Positions 50,388 to 61,900 are shown, counted from the stretch's first letter. The stretch: 64,000 nucleotides of DNA from Bartonella grahamii subsp. shimonis (GCF_036327415.1 NZ_CP123961.1:2122792-2186791); one strand, 5' to 3'. Program-made: numbers and translations. The notes: generated from the sequence alone by a model not told the origin.

Positions 50388-51131
50388 TCAACGCTGTACA
50401 GATCCCTTTCTTCCCCGCCTCATTCTTGTTTTTCCCACCAGCAAACGCTTTGCATTCGCTCCCCGTTCTCTGTTTTTCCTCTCCTTCAAAACAATCTCTG
50501 TCCTTATACTAAAGCCTGTCTCAATACGCTTAATTTGCTGGACCATCTTCTCCAAAGCCTCATTAAAACGGCTAATTTCATTTTCAAGCTTGCAAATATA
50601 CGCTTCATCACGATAAGCACGTTTAATCAAAGGTGGCATATCAGGCCAATAGAGCATTAAATCCACCCATTCGCGTTGAGAAATCCATAATCCTCCTTGA
50701 CATTGTGCTTTATGTTCTGCCGGAAAACTCTTTTGCATGAAATGAGGAATTAAAATTTCAGGTTTTTTTGTTTTAATTTCTAATAAGCCATTTTTTCCCA
50801 CAAAAGCATCAGGAGAAAATCCTTGTCTGCGGTCATCTGCCAAAACAAAGCCAATACACTCAGGTTCTGTATGTGTAAGTTTTCCATAAAGCTGTCGTGC
50901 GGTTGGTTCTAATTCTGTCCCGCGTCGCTGAGAAAGCGTTGTTCCTTCCTCAACGGTTTTTCCCGTAATTCTTTCTCCCGCCAATTTCATCATCACACTA
51001 TGATATCGTGACGTTTTTTGCCCCTGTTTTTTTTGTGCCATAACCATCTCAAACAAAGAAGCCGTAATCAAACCATTACGCACTTTCTGCCATTCTTCCG
51101 TTCCCTGAATACAATCGATAATGATTGGCAT
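50388..51131 (-). CDS. YqaJ / lambda-type exonuclease (prophage recombinase)
   Basis: About 247 aa from the ATG at 51131 (site 'ggggaggaagact'). It degrades DNA ends for phage-type single-strand annealing recombination. YqaJ-domain motifs: GTEEWQKVRNGLITAS, RRGTELEPTARQLY, GFSPDAFVG with GLLEIKTKKP (the D...ExK nuclease core) and QCQGGLWISQREWVDLMLYW. The end is abnormal: the last ~25 residues (GANAKRLLVGKTRMRRGRKG...) are encoded by family-2 C-rich repeat read on its complement. The natural C-terminus has therefore been replaced or extended. The frame from 51188 would add 19 residues without support. Confidence 0.88.
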   Translation of the reverse strand: MPIIIDCIQGTEEWQKVRNGLITASLFEMVMAQKKQGQKTSRYHSVMMKLAGERITGKTVEEGTTLSQRRGTELEPTARQLYGKLTHTEPECIGFVLADDRRQGFSPDAFVGKNGLLEIKTKKPEILIPHFMQKSFPAEHKAQCQGGLWISQREWVDLMLYWPDMPPLIKRAYRDEAYICKLENEISRFNEALEKMVQQIKRIETGFSIRTEIVLKERKNRERGANAKRLLVGKTRMRRGRKGSVQR

Positions 51132-53766
51132 AGTCTTCCTCCCCTTCATCTTTAAAGTGTTTTTTGCAATATATCTTCTTTGAAACATTCACATTTTTTA
51201 AGCTGTGTCCCTCACACGGATTAAAGACGACAGTATCCTTAAATGCATTCTTAAATATTGTGCCATTAGAAAACACAAAAACTGCTGATCTCCTCCCCCC
51301 CCCCCCCACACACAACATATCCCTGCAAATTTCTCGCTGCCCCTATCTCATATCGGCTAAAATCCCCCACGCTCCCCCCCCCCAATACAAAAGCTCCAAA
51401 AACCCGCCCCCAATAGGTCTAAACAAGCTTTAACGCTCTCACTTCCCTCTTTACATTTTCCTCCATTTCCCAGCATGTTTTCGTGTCACGCCAAGCTCTC
51501 TACTTACATGCCCTGAAAACACCCCCCTTTGTTTTTCCCCCTTATAGAACTTGCCCCGCATCAACGCTGTACAGATCCCTTTCTTCCCCGCCTCATTTTC
51601 ATTTTTCAGCATGTTTTCGTGTCACTCCAAATCCACTGATAGTTACCTTCCCCTCCATTTCCTCAATCCCCCCCACAATGAACCCAGCCAACCGACACCT
51701 TTTCCCCTGGCAAAGCGCCCACAATTCCTCATCCATAGGCTTCCCCCCCCCATCTCATATCGGCTAAATGCCCCCCACGCTCCCCCACGCAATACAAAAG
51801 CTCCCAAAACCCGCCCCCCAATAGGTCTAAACAAGCTTTAACGCTCTCACTTCCCTCTTTACATTTTCCTCCATTTCCCTGCATGTTTTCACTTAATCAC
51901 GCCAAGCTCCCGCATGCCCTGAAAACACCCCTTTGCTTTCCCCCCTTTGCTCTTTCCCCCTTATAGAACTTGCCCCGCATCAACGCTGTACAGATCCCTT
52001 TCTTCCCCGCCTCATTTTCATTTTTCAGCATGTTTTCGTGTCACTCCAAGCCCACTGATAGTTACTTCCCCCATTTCCTCAATCCCCCCCACACACAATG
52101 AACCTAGCAGAGCGAGACCTTTCCCCAACACACCCCCCACAATTTCTCCTATATAAGGCTCTTTTCTTCATGTCCCCCTGTCCCCATACCGACGAAAACT
52201 CCCCCAAGCTCCCCCCTCCCCAGAAACGAAAGCATAACGCACATCATTATCACCGCCATAAAAAAGCACCTGCCCTTTCATAAGTACCCCCCCACGCAAT
52301 ACAAAAGCTCCCAAAACCCGCCCCCCAATAGGTCTAAACAAGCTTTAACGCTCTCACTTCCCTCTTTACATTTTCCTCCATTTCCCTGCATGTTTTCACT
52401 TATCACGCCAAGCTCCCTCCTTGCATGCCCCGAAAACATCCCTCTTGCTTTTCCCCCTTGAACTTACCTTTTTATAGAACTTGCCCCGCATCAACGCTGT
52501 ACAGATCCCTTTCTTCCCCGCCTCATTCTTGTTTTTCAGCATGTTTTCGTGTCACTCCAAGCCCACTGATAGTTACTTCCCCCATTTCCTCAATCCCCCC
52601 CCCCACACAATGAACCCAGCAGAGCGACACCTTTTCCCCTGGCAAAGCGCCCACAATTTCTCCTATATAAGGCTCTTTTCTTCATGTCCCCCTGTCCCCA
52701 TACCGACTAAAACTCCCCCAAGCTCCCCCTCCCAAAAAACGAAAGCATAACGCACATCATTATCACCGCCATAAAAAAGCACCTGCCCTTTCATAAGTAC
52801 CCCCACGCAATACAAAAGCTCCCAAAACCCGCCCCCCCAATAGGTCTAAACAAGCTTTAACGCTCTCACTTCCCTCTTTACATTTTCCTCCATTTCCCTG
52901 CATGTTTTCACTTAATCACGCCAAGCTCCCGCATGCCCTGAAAACACCCCTTTGCTTTCCCCCCTTTGCTCTTTCCCCCTTATAGAACTTGCCCCGCATC
53001 AACGCTGTACTGATCCCTTTCTCCCCCCGCCTCATTTTCATTTTTCAGCATGTTTTCGTGTCACTCCAAATCCACTGATAGTTACCTTCCCCTCCATTTC
53101 ATCAATCCCCCCATACAATGAACCCAGCCAACCAACACCTTTTCCCCTGGCAAAGCGCCCACAATTCCTCATCCATAGGCTCTTCCCCCCCCTATCTCAT
53201 ATCGGCTAAAATCCCCCACGCTCCCCCCACGCAATACAAAAGCTCCCAAAACCCGCCCCCCAATAGGTCTAAACAAGCTTTAACGCTCTCACTTCCCTCT
53301 TTACATTTTCCTCCATTTCCCTGCATGTTTTCACTTATCACGCCAAGCTCCCTCCTTGCATGCCCCGAAAACACCCCCTCTTGCTTTTCCCCCTTTGTTT
53401 TCCTCTTTATAGAACTTGTTTATAGAACTTGCCCCGCATCAACGCTGTACTGATCCCTTTCTCCCACGCCTCATTTTCATTTCCCAGCATGTTTTCGTGT
53501 CACTCCAAATCCACTGATAGTTACCTTCCCCTCCATTTCCTCAATCCCCCCCCCCACAATGAACCCAGCCAACCGACACCTTTCCCCAACACGCCCCCCA
53601 CAATTTCTCCTATATAAGGCTCTTTTCTTCATGCCCCCCTGTCCCCATACCGACGAAAACTCCCCCACGCTCCCCCTCCCCAAAAACGAAAGCATAACGC
53701 ACACCACTATCACCGCCATAAAAAAGCACCTGCCCTTTCATAAGTACCCCCCCCTTTTCAATCCTG
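51132..53766. repeat. C-rich repeat family 2, part 2
   Basis: Five further landmark copies of 'cgcatcaacgctgtac' near 51557, 51977, 52486, 52996 and 53436 (spacings about 420, 509, 510 and 440); one more lies inside the YqaJ 3' end (50385). Units differ by presence or absence of the 'ctcctatataaggctctttt' module. The first ~160 bp after the YqaJ start are its leader. No gene. Confidence 0.82.
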
Positions 53767-53955
53767 CTATTGCACGACGAAAAAATCATGGCAGCAATAA
53801 TCTTCCTCCAATTTTTTTGCCATAGACTGAGCTACCTCTTGCGATATGAAAAGAATAGCCTTGTGTTTTTGTGGTTCGAGTCTGATTAAATTTCGCATAT
53901 TTCCAGCATAATAAAGTGGAATCCCTCGATAAAATGTCTTGAGATAACTTGGCAT
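53767..53955 (-). CDS. small prophage protein, unknown
   Basis: 62 aa, MPSYLKTFYRGIPLYYAGNM, then RNLIRLEPQKHKAILFISQE and VAQSMAKKLEEDYCCHDFFV. The ATG at 53955 lies 2 bp after the stop of the preceding gene, so the two are translationally coupled. No family is recognised; small unknown proteins are usual beside phage recombination genes. Confidence 0.6.
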   Translation of the reverse strand: MPSYLKTFYRGIPLYYAGNMRNLIRLEPQKHKAILFISQEVAQSMAKKLEEDYCCHDFFVVQ

Positions 53956-53957
53956 GT

Positions 53958-54347
53958 TTACCACCAATAATCTGTCAAAACATCACATGGGCGTAAACGA
54001 TGCTGTTTTTCATAAGAGCCATAGAGATTATCTTCATAATCACAAGCCGCTCTTTCATTTAAACAAGCATGATAAGCCTCACTATTCAAAACGAATGGCT
54101 GCAATGGCGTATTTTCTTCATTCATTTCATGATTATCGACATAAAAATCAGCGATTTGTTCCGTAACATCCTCAGCATGAGATGTCGTAAGATCGAGTCG
54201 TAAAACTTTATAAACAGTTTCAGATTCTTCAATCAGTTCGAGCACTTCTTCAATTTCGTCGATTGGTCCTTCATAGGTATCAGGTTTTTCGTCTTCGCAC
54301 AGAATGATAATGATTTCATCCTCTTTAACGAATGGAATATTTTTCAT
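53958..54347 (-). CDS. acidic prophage protein, unknown
   Basis: 129 aa, strongly acidic (EEVLELIEESETVYKVLRLD, then DVTEQIADFYVDNHEMNEEN). Start ATG at 54347 with a purine-rich site ('aaaggggggaaatc'). Acidic small proteins in this position can be DNA mimics or recombination accessories, but no motif supports either. Coupled to the 62-aa gene downstream; with the YqaJ gene it forms a minus-strand leftward phage-like operon. Confidence 0.65.
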   Translation of the reverse strand: MKNIPFVKEDEIIIILCEDEKPDTYEGPIDEIEEVLELIEESETVYKVLRLDLTTSHAEDVTEQIADFYVDNHEMNEENTPLQPFVLNSEAYHACLNERAACDYEDNLYGSYEKQHRLRPCDVLTDYWW

Positions 54348-54599
54348 GATTTCCCCCCTTTAGATAGTTGATAAAGCATAGCTTTGTCTTGACAAGGCTA
54401 AATATAGCGTTAGTCTTATATCCTCTATAGGAGAGATGTCAACCATTTTATCCTTCATAAAAGATATATTTTAAATCTTTGCGGGGCTCAAATGACATAT
54501 GTAAATAAAAATTTATTGTTCTTTATTCCCCTCATGTCCCTTTGTTGTTCTCTATTTGTTCTTACTCGATTGCAATTATAAACACACAGGAGAGATAAA
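54348..54599. other. intergenic, prophage control region
   Basis: AT-rich spacer with 'ttgtcttgaca' and 'tatagcgttagtcttat' on the plus strand as possible promoter or operator pieces. No gene. Confidence 0.35.
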
Positions 54600-54740
54600 A
54601 TGAGTGATATAATATTAATAGAATACTGGAGTCGTCTTGATTCAAAAGCACGGAAGGAACTTATTTTGAAGCTTCGCCAACGGGTCGCCGCAAAAGAGTC
54701 AAAATTGCCTGTCTCTCTTGCGGAGAGAGCTTTGAAATAA
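54600..54740 (+). CDS. 46-aa ORF overlapping the repressor gene antisense
   Basis: MSDIILIEYWSRLDSKARKE, then LILKLRQRVAAKESKLPVSL and AERALK. An excellent ribosome site (AGGAGAG, 6 nt) precedes the ATG. The last 80 bp overlap the 3' end of the repressor gene on the other strand. Composition is protein-like and the site is strong, but overlap makes it uncertain. Confidence 0.45.
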   Translation: MSDIILIEYWSRLDSKARKELILKLRQRVAAKESKLPVSLAERALK

Positions 54741-54978
54741 GCTCTATAAATTCTTTATCTTCAGGGCTAGCCCCCTTACCGTAAAGAATATAATTCATAC
54801 TGATATTAATTTCGTGACAAATTCGCGAGAGAGATTCGATTGTTGGTTCTTTTCCTTCAGAAAGAATAGAATGAAGGTACCCCGCTCCTTTACCGGCAGC
54901 GAGGGAAACAGATCTTTTTGACCGCCCACTTTTTTCCAAAGCAATCCTTAATCTTTGACGCCAACCATCGATATTCAT
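54661..54978 (-). CDS. XRE-family prophage repressor
   Basis: 105 aa from the ATG at 54978. N-terminal HTH: WRQRLRIALEKSGRSKRSVS, then LAAGKGAGYLHSILSEGKEP and TIESLSRICHEINISMNYIL, the pattern of small CI-like phage repressors. There is a short C-terminal part without a peptidase domain. It is not related to the Trp regulators. Placed divergently from the DUF1376 replication gene, as expected for a lysogeny control gene. A longer frame from 55041 lacks support. Confidence 0.82.
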   Translation of the reverse strand: MNIDGWRQRLRIALEKSGRSKRSVSLAAGKGAGYLHSILSEGKEPTIESLSRICHEINISMNYILYGKGASPEDKEFIELISKLSPQERQAILTLLRRPVGEASK

Positions 54979-55394
54979 AATTTCACCATATAGCGCGTCT
55001 TTTAAAAAAAACACGTCCTTTTTTATAAAACGGGCTTGCATTATCCTCTAAAAAGGATAAAATTAAGGAAACAAATTTTACTTTTTAGGGGGGGAATTTT
55101 TTCATTTTGGATCATAAAAACACTTTCACCACCCCACAGAATATAAAAGACCGCCTCCAAAAGCTGCTGCCACAAAGCAAATACCGTGAGAATGTGTCGT
55201 ACTCTTTATTTTTTCCATCACCGCAATCTTAAATCGTAAGTTTGCATGCGCTTCAAGCACACCCAATCATTTATAAGCATCATCAAGAAGCCTCTCGTCA
55301 TCATCAAACAGAGCCAACGCAACACAAGCTAAATTCCTATTTGCGCTTTTATCATCAATGAAAATGTATAAAAAAGAAGAAAGTAGATTGCAGT
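54979..55394. promoter_or_regulatory. divergent control region between repressor and replication genes
   Basis: About 400 bp between divergent phage genes, the usual place for operators. A G8 run at 55088-55096 and a minus-strand 30-codon frame at 55132-55221 (MEKIKSTTHSHGICFVAAAF...) are present; neither is strong. No cro-like gene is seen. Confidence 0.4.
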
Positions 55395-56465
55395 ATGAAA
55401 CACGCTAATCAACAAGAAACTCCTCATTATGAATCGTCTAGGCTTCCATATGTTTGTTGGTATCAAAATGACTTTCTAGGAGGCGTTCGTGGGATGCGCG
55501 CACACGAAATTGGAATCTATACGATTCTCCTCAATGAAATGTATGCACGCGGTAGACCTTTAGAAATATCGGAAGAACGTTTAGCGCGTCTTTGCGGTTG
55601 TGACAAGCGAACTTTTGTTAATGTTTTAGAAATGCTCATCCAAGAGGGAAAGATTTTAAATTTAGCCAATGGATTATGGAACAAGCGTTGCGAAAATGTT
55701 TTTCAAGAGCGTGAAAAATTGCTTGAACAAAAATCCTTTGCGGGTCGTTCTTCGGCAAAAAAGCGCAAGAAAATCAATGCTGAGATTCAACAACTGCTTA
55801 ACGAAAGTACAAAAGATGCTGTACAAAGCTCAGAAGCTCAAAAGACAGAAGAAAATGAAACACCTTACGGTGTTTTAGAAAAGAAAATTTTGTCTGATGA
55901 GACAGAACCTTGTTTTTCCTGCAAAGAAAGCTTTGAACAAAGCGATCACCCGTCTTTCTCCTTAGCTCTTGATTCTGCTTTCCCTTCCTCTCCACAAGAA
56001 GAAACGGAGCAAAAAAACGCCTCCCCCTCAAATGCTCCCCAAGCTGATTTTACTCCCGCCCCTATTGCGCAAATTGTCACGGGGGAAAAAACAAAATCCG
56101 CCACCACACTCCCACCCAGCCTCTCTGTATCCATCCCACCTTCTTCCAACAAAAAGACCACTGTCTCAATGATTGCCAAAGGGCACCGTCTTCCTGAAGC
56201 TTGGCAAGCAGACATCAACGCAGCCGTTTCAGAAGGTTTGAGTGAAAGCCAAGCCCATTGGCAAGCCAAGAAGTTTCGCGACTATTGGCAAGCCAAGAGT
56301 GGCAAAGAGGCCCTCAAAGTAGATTGGCAAGCCACATGGCGCAACTGGTTTCGCCGTGAGATTGAACGGCTAGAACAGCAAAAACAGGGGAGCTCTTCAC
56401 CACGCCCCTCTGAGAACAACGACACGCTTTACCGCAGTTTGATCAACTATAGCGATAATTTTTGA
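55395..56465 (+). CDS. DUF1376-domain phage replication protein
   Basis: 356 aa. Residues about 17-105 form a DUF1376 domain: LPYVCWYQNDFLGGVRGMRA, then HEIGIYTILLNEMYARGRPL and ISEERLARLCGCDKRTF, a winged-helix-like module of phage replication initiators. A long low-complexity middle (about 130-255, rich in S, E, P, T) follows. The C-terminal part, LPEAWQADINAAVSEGLSES to VDWQATWRNWFRREIERLEQ, is the usual end of such proteins. It lies upstream of the primase-helicase, so it probably loads replication factors. The C-terminal coding segment is copied many times downstream. Confidence 0.85.
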   Translation: MKHANQQETPHYESSRLPYVCWYQNDFLGGVRGMRAHEIGIYTILLNEMYARGRPLEISEERLARLCGCDKRTFVNVLEMLIQEGKILNLANGLWNKRCENVFQEREKLLEQKSFAGRSSAKKRKKINAEIQQLLNESTKDAVQSSEAQKTEENETPYGVLEKKILSDETEPCFSCKESFEQSDHPSFSLALDSAFPSSPQEETEQKNASPSNAPQADFTPAPIAQIVTGEKTKSATTLPPSLSVSIPPSSNKKTTVSMIAKGHRLPEAWQADINAAVSEGLSESQAHWQAKKFRDYWQAKSGKEALKVDWQATWRNWFRREIERLEQQKQGSSSPRPSENNDTLYRSLINYSDNF

Positions 56466-58900
56466 CATCACACGAACAACGTATTTTTCAAGCACACGCG
56501 GGGACAAAAAATGTTTCAAAACCACCACAGAAACAACACTGAAATAAGCCATTCACACAGCAAAACGGATCACCATCACCCAACACTGCCCTCATCACAA
56601 AAGCACTCGCCCTACACGCCTCATCTCTTGCACGCAAAGGAACACAAACGCTCTCCAGCCCCGCTGTATCCATCCACCTTTTTCCACCCCCATTGCCTCA
56701 GTGATTACCCAAGGACACCGTTTTTCATGCCCTTTGCAAGTAGTTCTCAATGCAGCCGTTTCAGAAACTTACAGCAAAGATCATACCCTTCAAACAACGC
56801 TCTCCAGCCTTTCAGCATCCCCCTTCCTCTTTCTCGAGCATATCCCTCCCCTCCAATACCGCCCTTGCCAAAAGAGGAGCACCGCTTTCCTGAAGCTTGG
56901 CAAGCAGACATCCAACGCAGCAGTTTCAAAAACCTCAATGAAAAGCAAACTCTTTGGCAACACACACCCCCGCATTCATGCACCCCAACAGGCTCCCAGC
57001 ATGCACAAAACCTCAGGCATATCCACCCCGCTCTTCTTACCCTCCTTTTTCTCGAGCATATCCCTCCCTCCAATACCGCCCTTGCCAAAAGAGGGGCACC
57101 GCCTTCCTGAAGCTTGGCAAGCAGACATCAACGCAGCCGTTTCAAAAACCTCAATGAAAAGCAAACTCTTTGGCAACACACCCCCCCCCGCATTCATGCA
57201 CCCCAACAGGCTCCCAGCATGCACAAAACCTCAGGCATATCCACCCTGCTCTTCTTACCCTCCTTTTTCTCGAGCATATCCCTCCCCTCCAATATCGCCC
57301 TTGCCAAAAGAGGAGCACCGCTTTCCTGAACATTGGCAAGCAGACATCAACGCAGCCGTTTCAAAAACCTCAATGAAAAGCAAACTCTTTGGCAACACAC
57401 ACCCCCGCATTCATGCACCCCAACAGGCTCCCAGCATGCACAAAACCTCAGGCATATCCACCCCGCTCTTCTTACCCTCCTTTTTCTCGAGCATATCCCT
57501 CCCTCCAATACCGCCCTTGCCAAAAGAGGGGCACCGCTTTCCTGAACATTGGCAAGCAGACATCCAACGCAGCCGTTTCAGAAGGTTTGAGTGAAAGCCA
57601 AGCCCATTTGGCAAGCCAAGAAGTTTCGCGACTATTGGCAAGCCAAGAGTGGCAAAGAGGCCCTCAAAGTAGATTGGCAAGCCACATGGCGCAACTGGTT
57701 TCGCCGTGAGATTGAACGGCTAGAACAGCAAAAACAGGGGAGCTCTTCACCACGCCCCTCTGAGAACAACGACACGCTTTACCGCAGTCTGATCAACTAT
57801 AGTGATAATTTTTGACATCACACGAACAACGTATTTTTCAAGCACACGCGGGGACAAAAAATGTTTCAAAACCACCACCACAACAACAGAAACAACACTG
57901 AAATAAGCCATTCACACAGCAAAACGGATCACCATCACCCAACACTGCCCTCATCACAAAAGCACTCGCCCTACACGCCTCATCTCTTGCACGCAAAGGA
58001 ACACAAACGCTCTCCAGCCCCTCTGTATCCATCCACCTTTTCCACCCCCATTGCCTCAGTGATTGCCCAAGGACACCGTTTTTCATGCCCTTTGCAAGTA
58101 GTTCTCAATGCAGCCGTTTCAGAAACTTTCAGCAAAGATCATACCCTTCAAACAACGCTCTCCAGCCTTTCAGCATCCCCCCTCCTCTTTCTCGAGCATA
58201 TCCCTCCTTCCAATACCACCCTTGCCAAAAGAGGGGCACCGCCTTCCTGAAGCTTGGCAAGCAGACATCAACGCAGCCGTTTCAAAAACCTCAATGAAAA
58301 GCAAACTCTTTGGCAACACACATCCCAACACACGCACCCAACAGGCTCCCAGCATGCACAAAACCTCAGGCATATCCACCCCGCTCTTCTTACCCCCCTC
58401 TTTCTCGAGCATATCCCTCCTTCCAATACCGCCCTTACCAAAAGAGGAGCACCGCTTTCCTGAACATTGGCAAGCAGACATCAACGCAGCCGTTTCAAAA
58501 ACCTCAATGAAAAGCAAACTCTTTGGCAACACACCCCCCCGCACTCATGCACACCAACAGGCTCCCAGCATGCACAAAACCTCAGGCATATCCACCCCGC
58601 TCTTCTTACCCTCCTCTTTCTCGAGCATATCCCTCCTTCCAATACCGCCCTTGCCAAAAGAGGGGCACCGCCTTCCTGAAGCTTGGCAAGCAGACATCAA
58701 CGCAGCCGTTTCAGAAGGTTTGAGTGAGAGCCAAGCCCATTTGGCAAGCCAAGAAGTTTAGCGACTATTGGCAAGCCAAGAGTGGCAAAGAAGCCCTCAA
58801 AGTAGACTGGCAAGCCATATCGCCCCCCCCAATGCTCCATAGCCCCATAAGCCCCCCCAATAGCCCTATAGCACCACGGAATTTCACTATCAGATCGAAC
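56466..58900. repeat. nested tandem repeats derived from the DUF1376 gene 3' end
   Basis: Two super-units start at 56466 and 57816 with the same 50-bp leader ('catcacacgaacaacgtatt', then 'cacgcggggacaaaaaatg'). Within them ~211-219 bp units repeat: landmarks 'ctcgagcatatccctcc' near 56833, 57050, 57268, 57485, 58190, 58404 and 58620. Each ends with the codons for HR(L/F)PE(A/H)WQADI(N). Frame is lost by small indels, and the C-rich 'caggctcccagcatgcac' module is inserted between. Frames up to ~297 codons here are fortuitous. Confidence 0.88.
57565..57815 (+). pseudogene. 3'-end copy of the DUF1376 gene
   Basis: Repeats 56212-56465 from 'aacgcagccgtttcagaagg' to the stop of the parent (IERLEQQKQGSSSPRPSENN, then DTLYRSLINYSDNF) with a 1-bp insertion ('cccatttggcaag' for 'cccattggcaag'). 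A second, truncated copy is at 58698-58820, where an unrelated C-rich 'atagccc' stretch replaces the end. Confidence 0.9.
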
Positions 58901-58960
58901 GGCTAGAACAGCAAAAATAGAGCCCTCCACATCTGGAGAAAAACAGCAGTAATATAACGA

Positions 58961-61900
58961 ATGACCATGAGCACAATTTTTGAAATCAAACAAAAACTTA
59001 TCTTACAAGCAGATAGAATAGCAGAAATGCTTCTTCCTCAAGGGCACAAACGAGGCAACAATTGGATTGTAGGCAACACACGTGGAGAGGCTGGTCAAAG
59101 TTTATCAATTTGCTTGAGTGGTAGTAAAGCAGGCCTTTGGTATGATTTTGCCGAAGGCACGGGAGGAGATCTTTTAGACCTTTGGTGTGAAGTCAAAGGC
59201 ATTAGCCTCTCTCAAGCATTAGAAGAAGCACGCGCGGCTCTCAATCTGACACGCCCCAAACCCTTTATGGTCCCTCGTCGTTCCTATCGCCGTCCACCAG
59301 TTCCTAAAGGACAGACCCCGCAAAATCTCGTAAAAAACTATCTCCACAAAGAACGCCACATTCCTCTAGAGGTTATAAAGCGTTACCGCATAGGAGAAGA
59401 TGGTGAAAAAATTATTTTCCCCTTTTATAAACCCGACGGCACCCTTGCTTTAGTCAAAGAACGGCTCGCGCAAGCAGGAGCAAAAACCAAACCAACAGCC
59501 TCCCAATGTGAACCGATTTTGTTTGGTTGGCAAGCCCTTTACCCCACCCAACATGCCGCCACACACACGCCCCAGCAGGCATCCCAACACACCGCCTCAA
59601 CAAACCCCACCGCCACACACACGCCCCAGCAGGCATCCCAACACACCGCCTCAACTAATCTCGCCTCCACGCACACGCCCCAGCAGGCATCTCAAAACAC
59701 CGCCTCAACCAACCCCGCCTCCACACACACACACCAGCAGGTCTCCCAACACACCACCTCAACCAACCCCACCTCCACACACACACACCAGCAGGCATCC
59801 CAAAACACCGCCTCAACAAACCACGCCTCCACGCACACGCCCCAGCAGGCATCTCAAAACACCACCTCAACAAACCACGCCTCCACACACACGCCCCAGC
59901 AGGCATCTCAAAACGCCGCCTCAACCAACCCCACCACCACGCACACACACCAGCAGGCATCCCAAAACACCGCCTCAACAAACCACGCCTCCACGCACAC
60001 GCCCCAGCAGGCATCTCAAAACACCGCCTCAACAAACCACGCCTCCACGCACACGCCCCAGCAGGCATCTCAAAACACCACCTCAACAAACCCCACCACC
60101 ACGCACACGCCCCAGCAGGCATCCCAAAACACCACCTCAACAAACCACACCGCCACGCACACGCCCCAGCAGGCATCTCAAAACGCCGCCTCAACAAACC
60201 CCACCGCCACGCACACACACCAGCAGGCATTTCAACACACCGCCTCAACCAACCCCACCTCCACACACATACCCCAACAGGCATCTCAACACACCGCCTC
60301 AACCAACCCCACCGCCACGCACACACACCAGCAGGTCTCCCAACACACCACCTCAACAAACCACACCGCCACACACACGCCCCAGCAGGCATCCCAACAC
60401 ACCACCTCAACCAACCCCACCTCCACACACATACCCCAACAGGCATCTCAAAACACCACCTCAACAAACCCCACCACCACGCACACGCCCCAGCAGGCAT
60501 CCCAAAACACCACCTCAACAAACCACACCGCCACGCACACGCCCCAGCAGGCATCTCAAAACGCCGCCTCAACCAACCCCACCACCACGCACACACACCA
60601 GCAGGCATCCCAAAACACCGCCTCAACAAACCACGCCTCCACACACACACACCAGCAGGCATCCCAAAACGCCCCCTCAACAAACCCCACCGCCACGCAC
60701 ACGCCCCAGCAGGCATCCCAAAACACCGCCTCAACAAATCACGCCTCCACGCACACACACCAGCAGGCATCTCAAAACGCCGCCTCAACCAACCCCACCG
60801 CCACACACACGCCCCAGCAGGCATCTCAAAACACCGCCTCAACAAACCCCACCGCCACGCACACACACCAGCAGGCATTTCAAAACACCGCCTCAACAAA
60901 CCCCACCGCCACGCACACACACCAGCAGGTCTCCCAACACACCACCTCAACAAACCACACCGCCACACACACGCCCCAGCAGGCATCCCAACACACCACC
61001 TCAACAAACCACACCGCCACACACACGCCCCAGCAGGCATCCCAACACACCACCTCAACAAACCACACCGCCACACACACGCCCCAGCAGGCATCCCAAC
61101 ACACCACCTCAACCAACCCCACCTCCACACACATACCCCAACAGGCATCCCAGCATGTGTCCTTAATGGAGTGCGCGCCATTCCCCATGTTTTCTTCAAC
61201 AAATCGTACAATTGTTATCACTGAAGGAGAAATTGATGCGCTATCCTTAGCCGCCTATGGATATCCGGCAGTTTCTGTTCCCTTTGGAGGAGGCAGTGGA
61301 GGCAAACACAACTGGATTGAAAATGAATTTGATCATTTAGAATCTTTTGAAACGATTTTTTTAGCCACCGATATGGACCAGCCCGGAGAAGAAGCAGCCC
61401 GTGAAATTGCCAGCAGGCTTGGACGCCACCGTTGCTACCGTGTACGTTTACCCCGTAAAGATGCCAATGACTGTTTAACCGCAGGGATTGATAGAGCCAC
61501 CATAAAAGCCGCCTTTTCCTCAGCACAAAGCTTTGCACCAGAAGGTTTACGGCGCGCCTCAGACTATAAAGATAAAGTGATTGGGCTTTTTTGGCCAGAG
61601 CCTGAAAAACATCTTGGTTATACGGTTCCCTATCCTAAACTGAAGGACAAATTACATTTCCGCCCAGCAGAATTAACGCTTTGGAGCGGAGCCAGTGGCG
61701 CAGGCAAAAGCCAATTGTTATCAGACTGTATTCCCCATTGGATTGCGCAAAACAGTCGCCTTTGCTTAGCATCTCTAGAAATGAAAGGAGAACAATCGCT
61801 CCGGCGTTTAACCAAACAAACAGGCGGCTTAGAAAAACCTACAAAAGAGACGATTGAACGGATTCTTCATTTTTTAGACGATGGGCTTATTCTTTATGAA

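Noticed and set aside
59508-61211. Long frames (552 codons plus strand, 518 codons minus strand) over the 54-bp repeat
   Set aside because: They exist only because the repeat lacks stops in several frames. The frame that joins the primase and TOPRIM/helicase motifs is the coding one.
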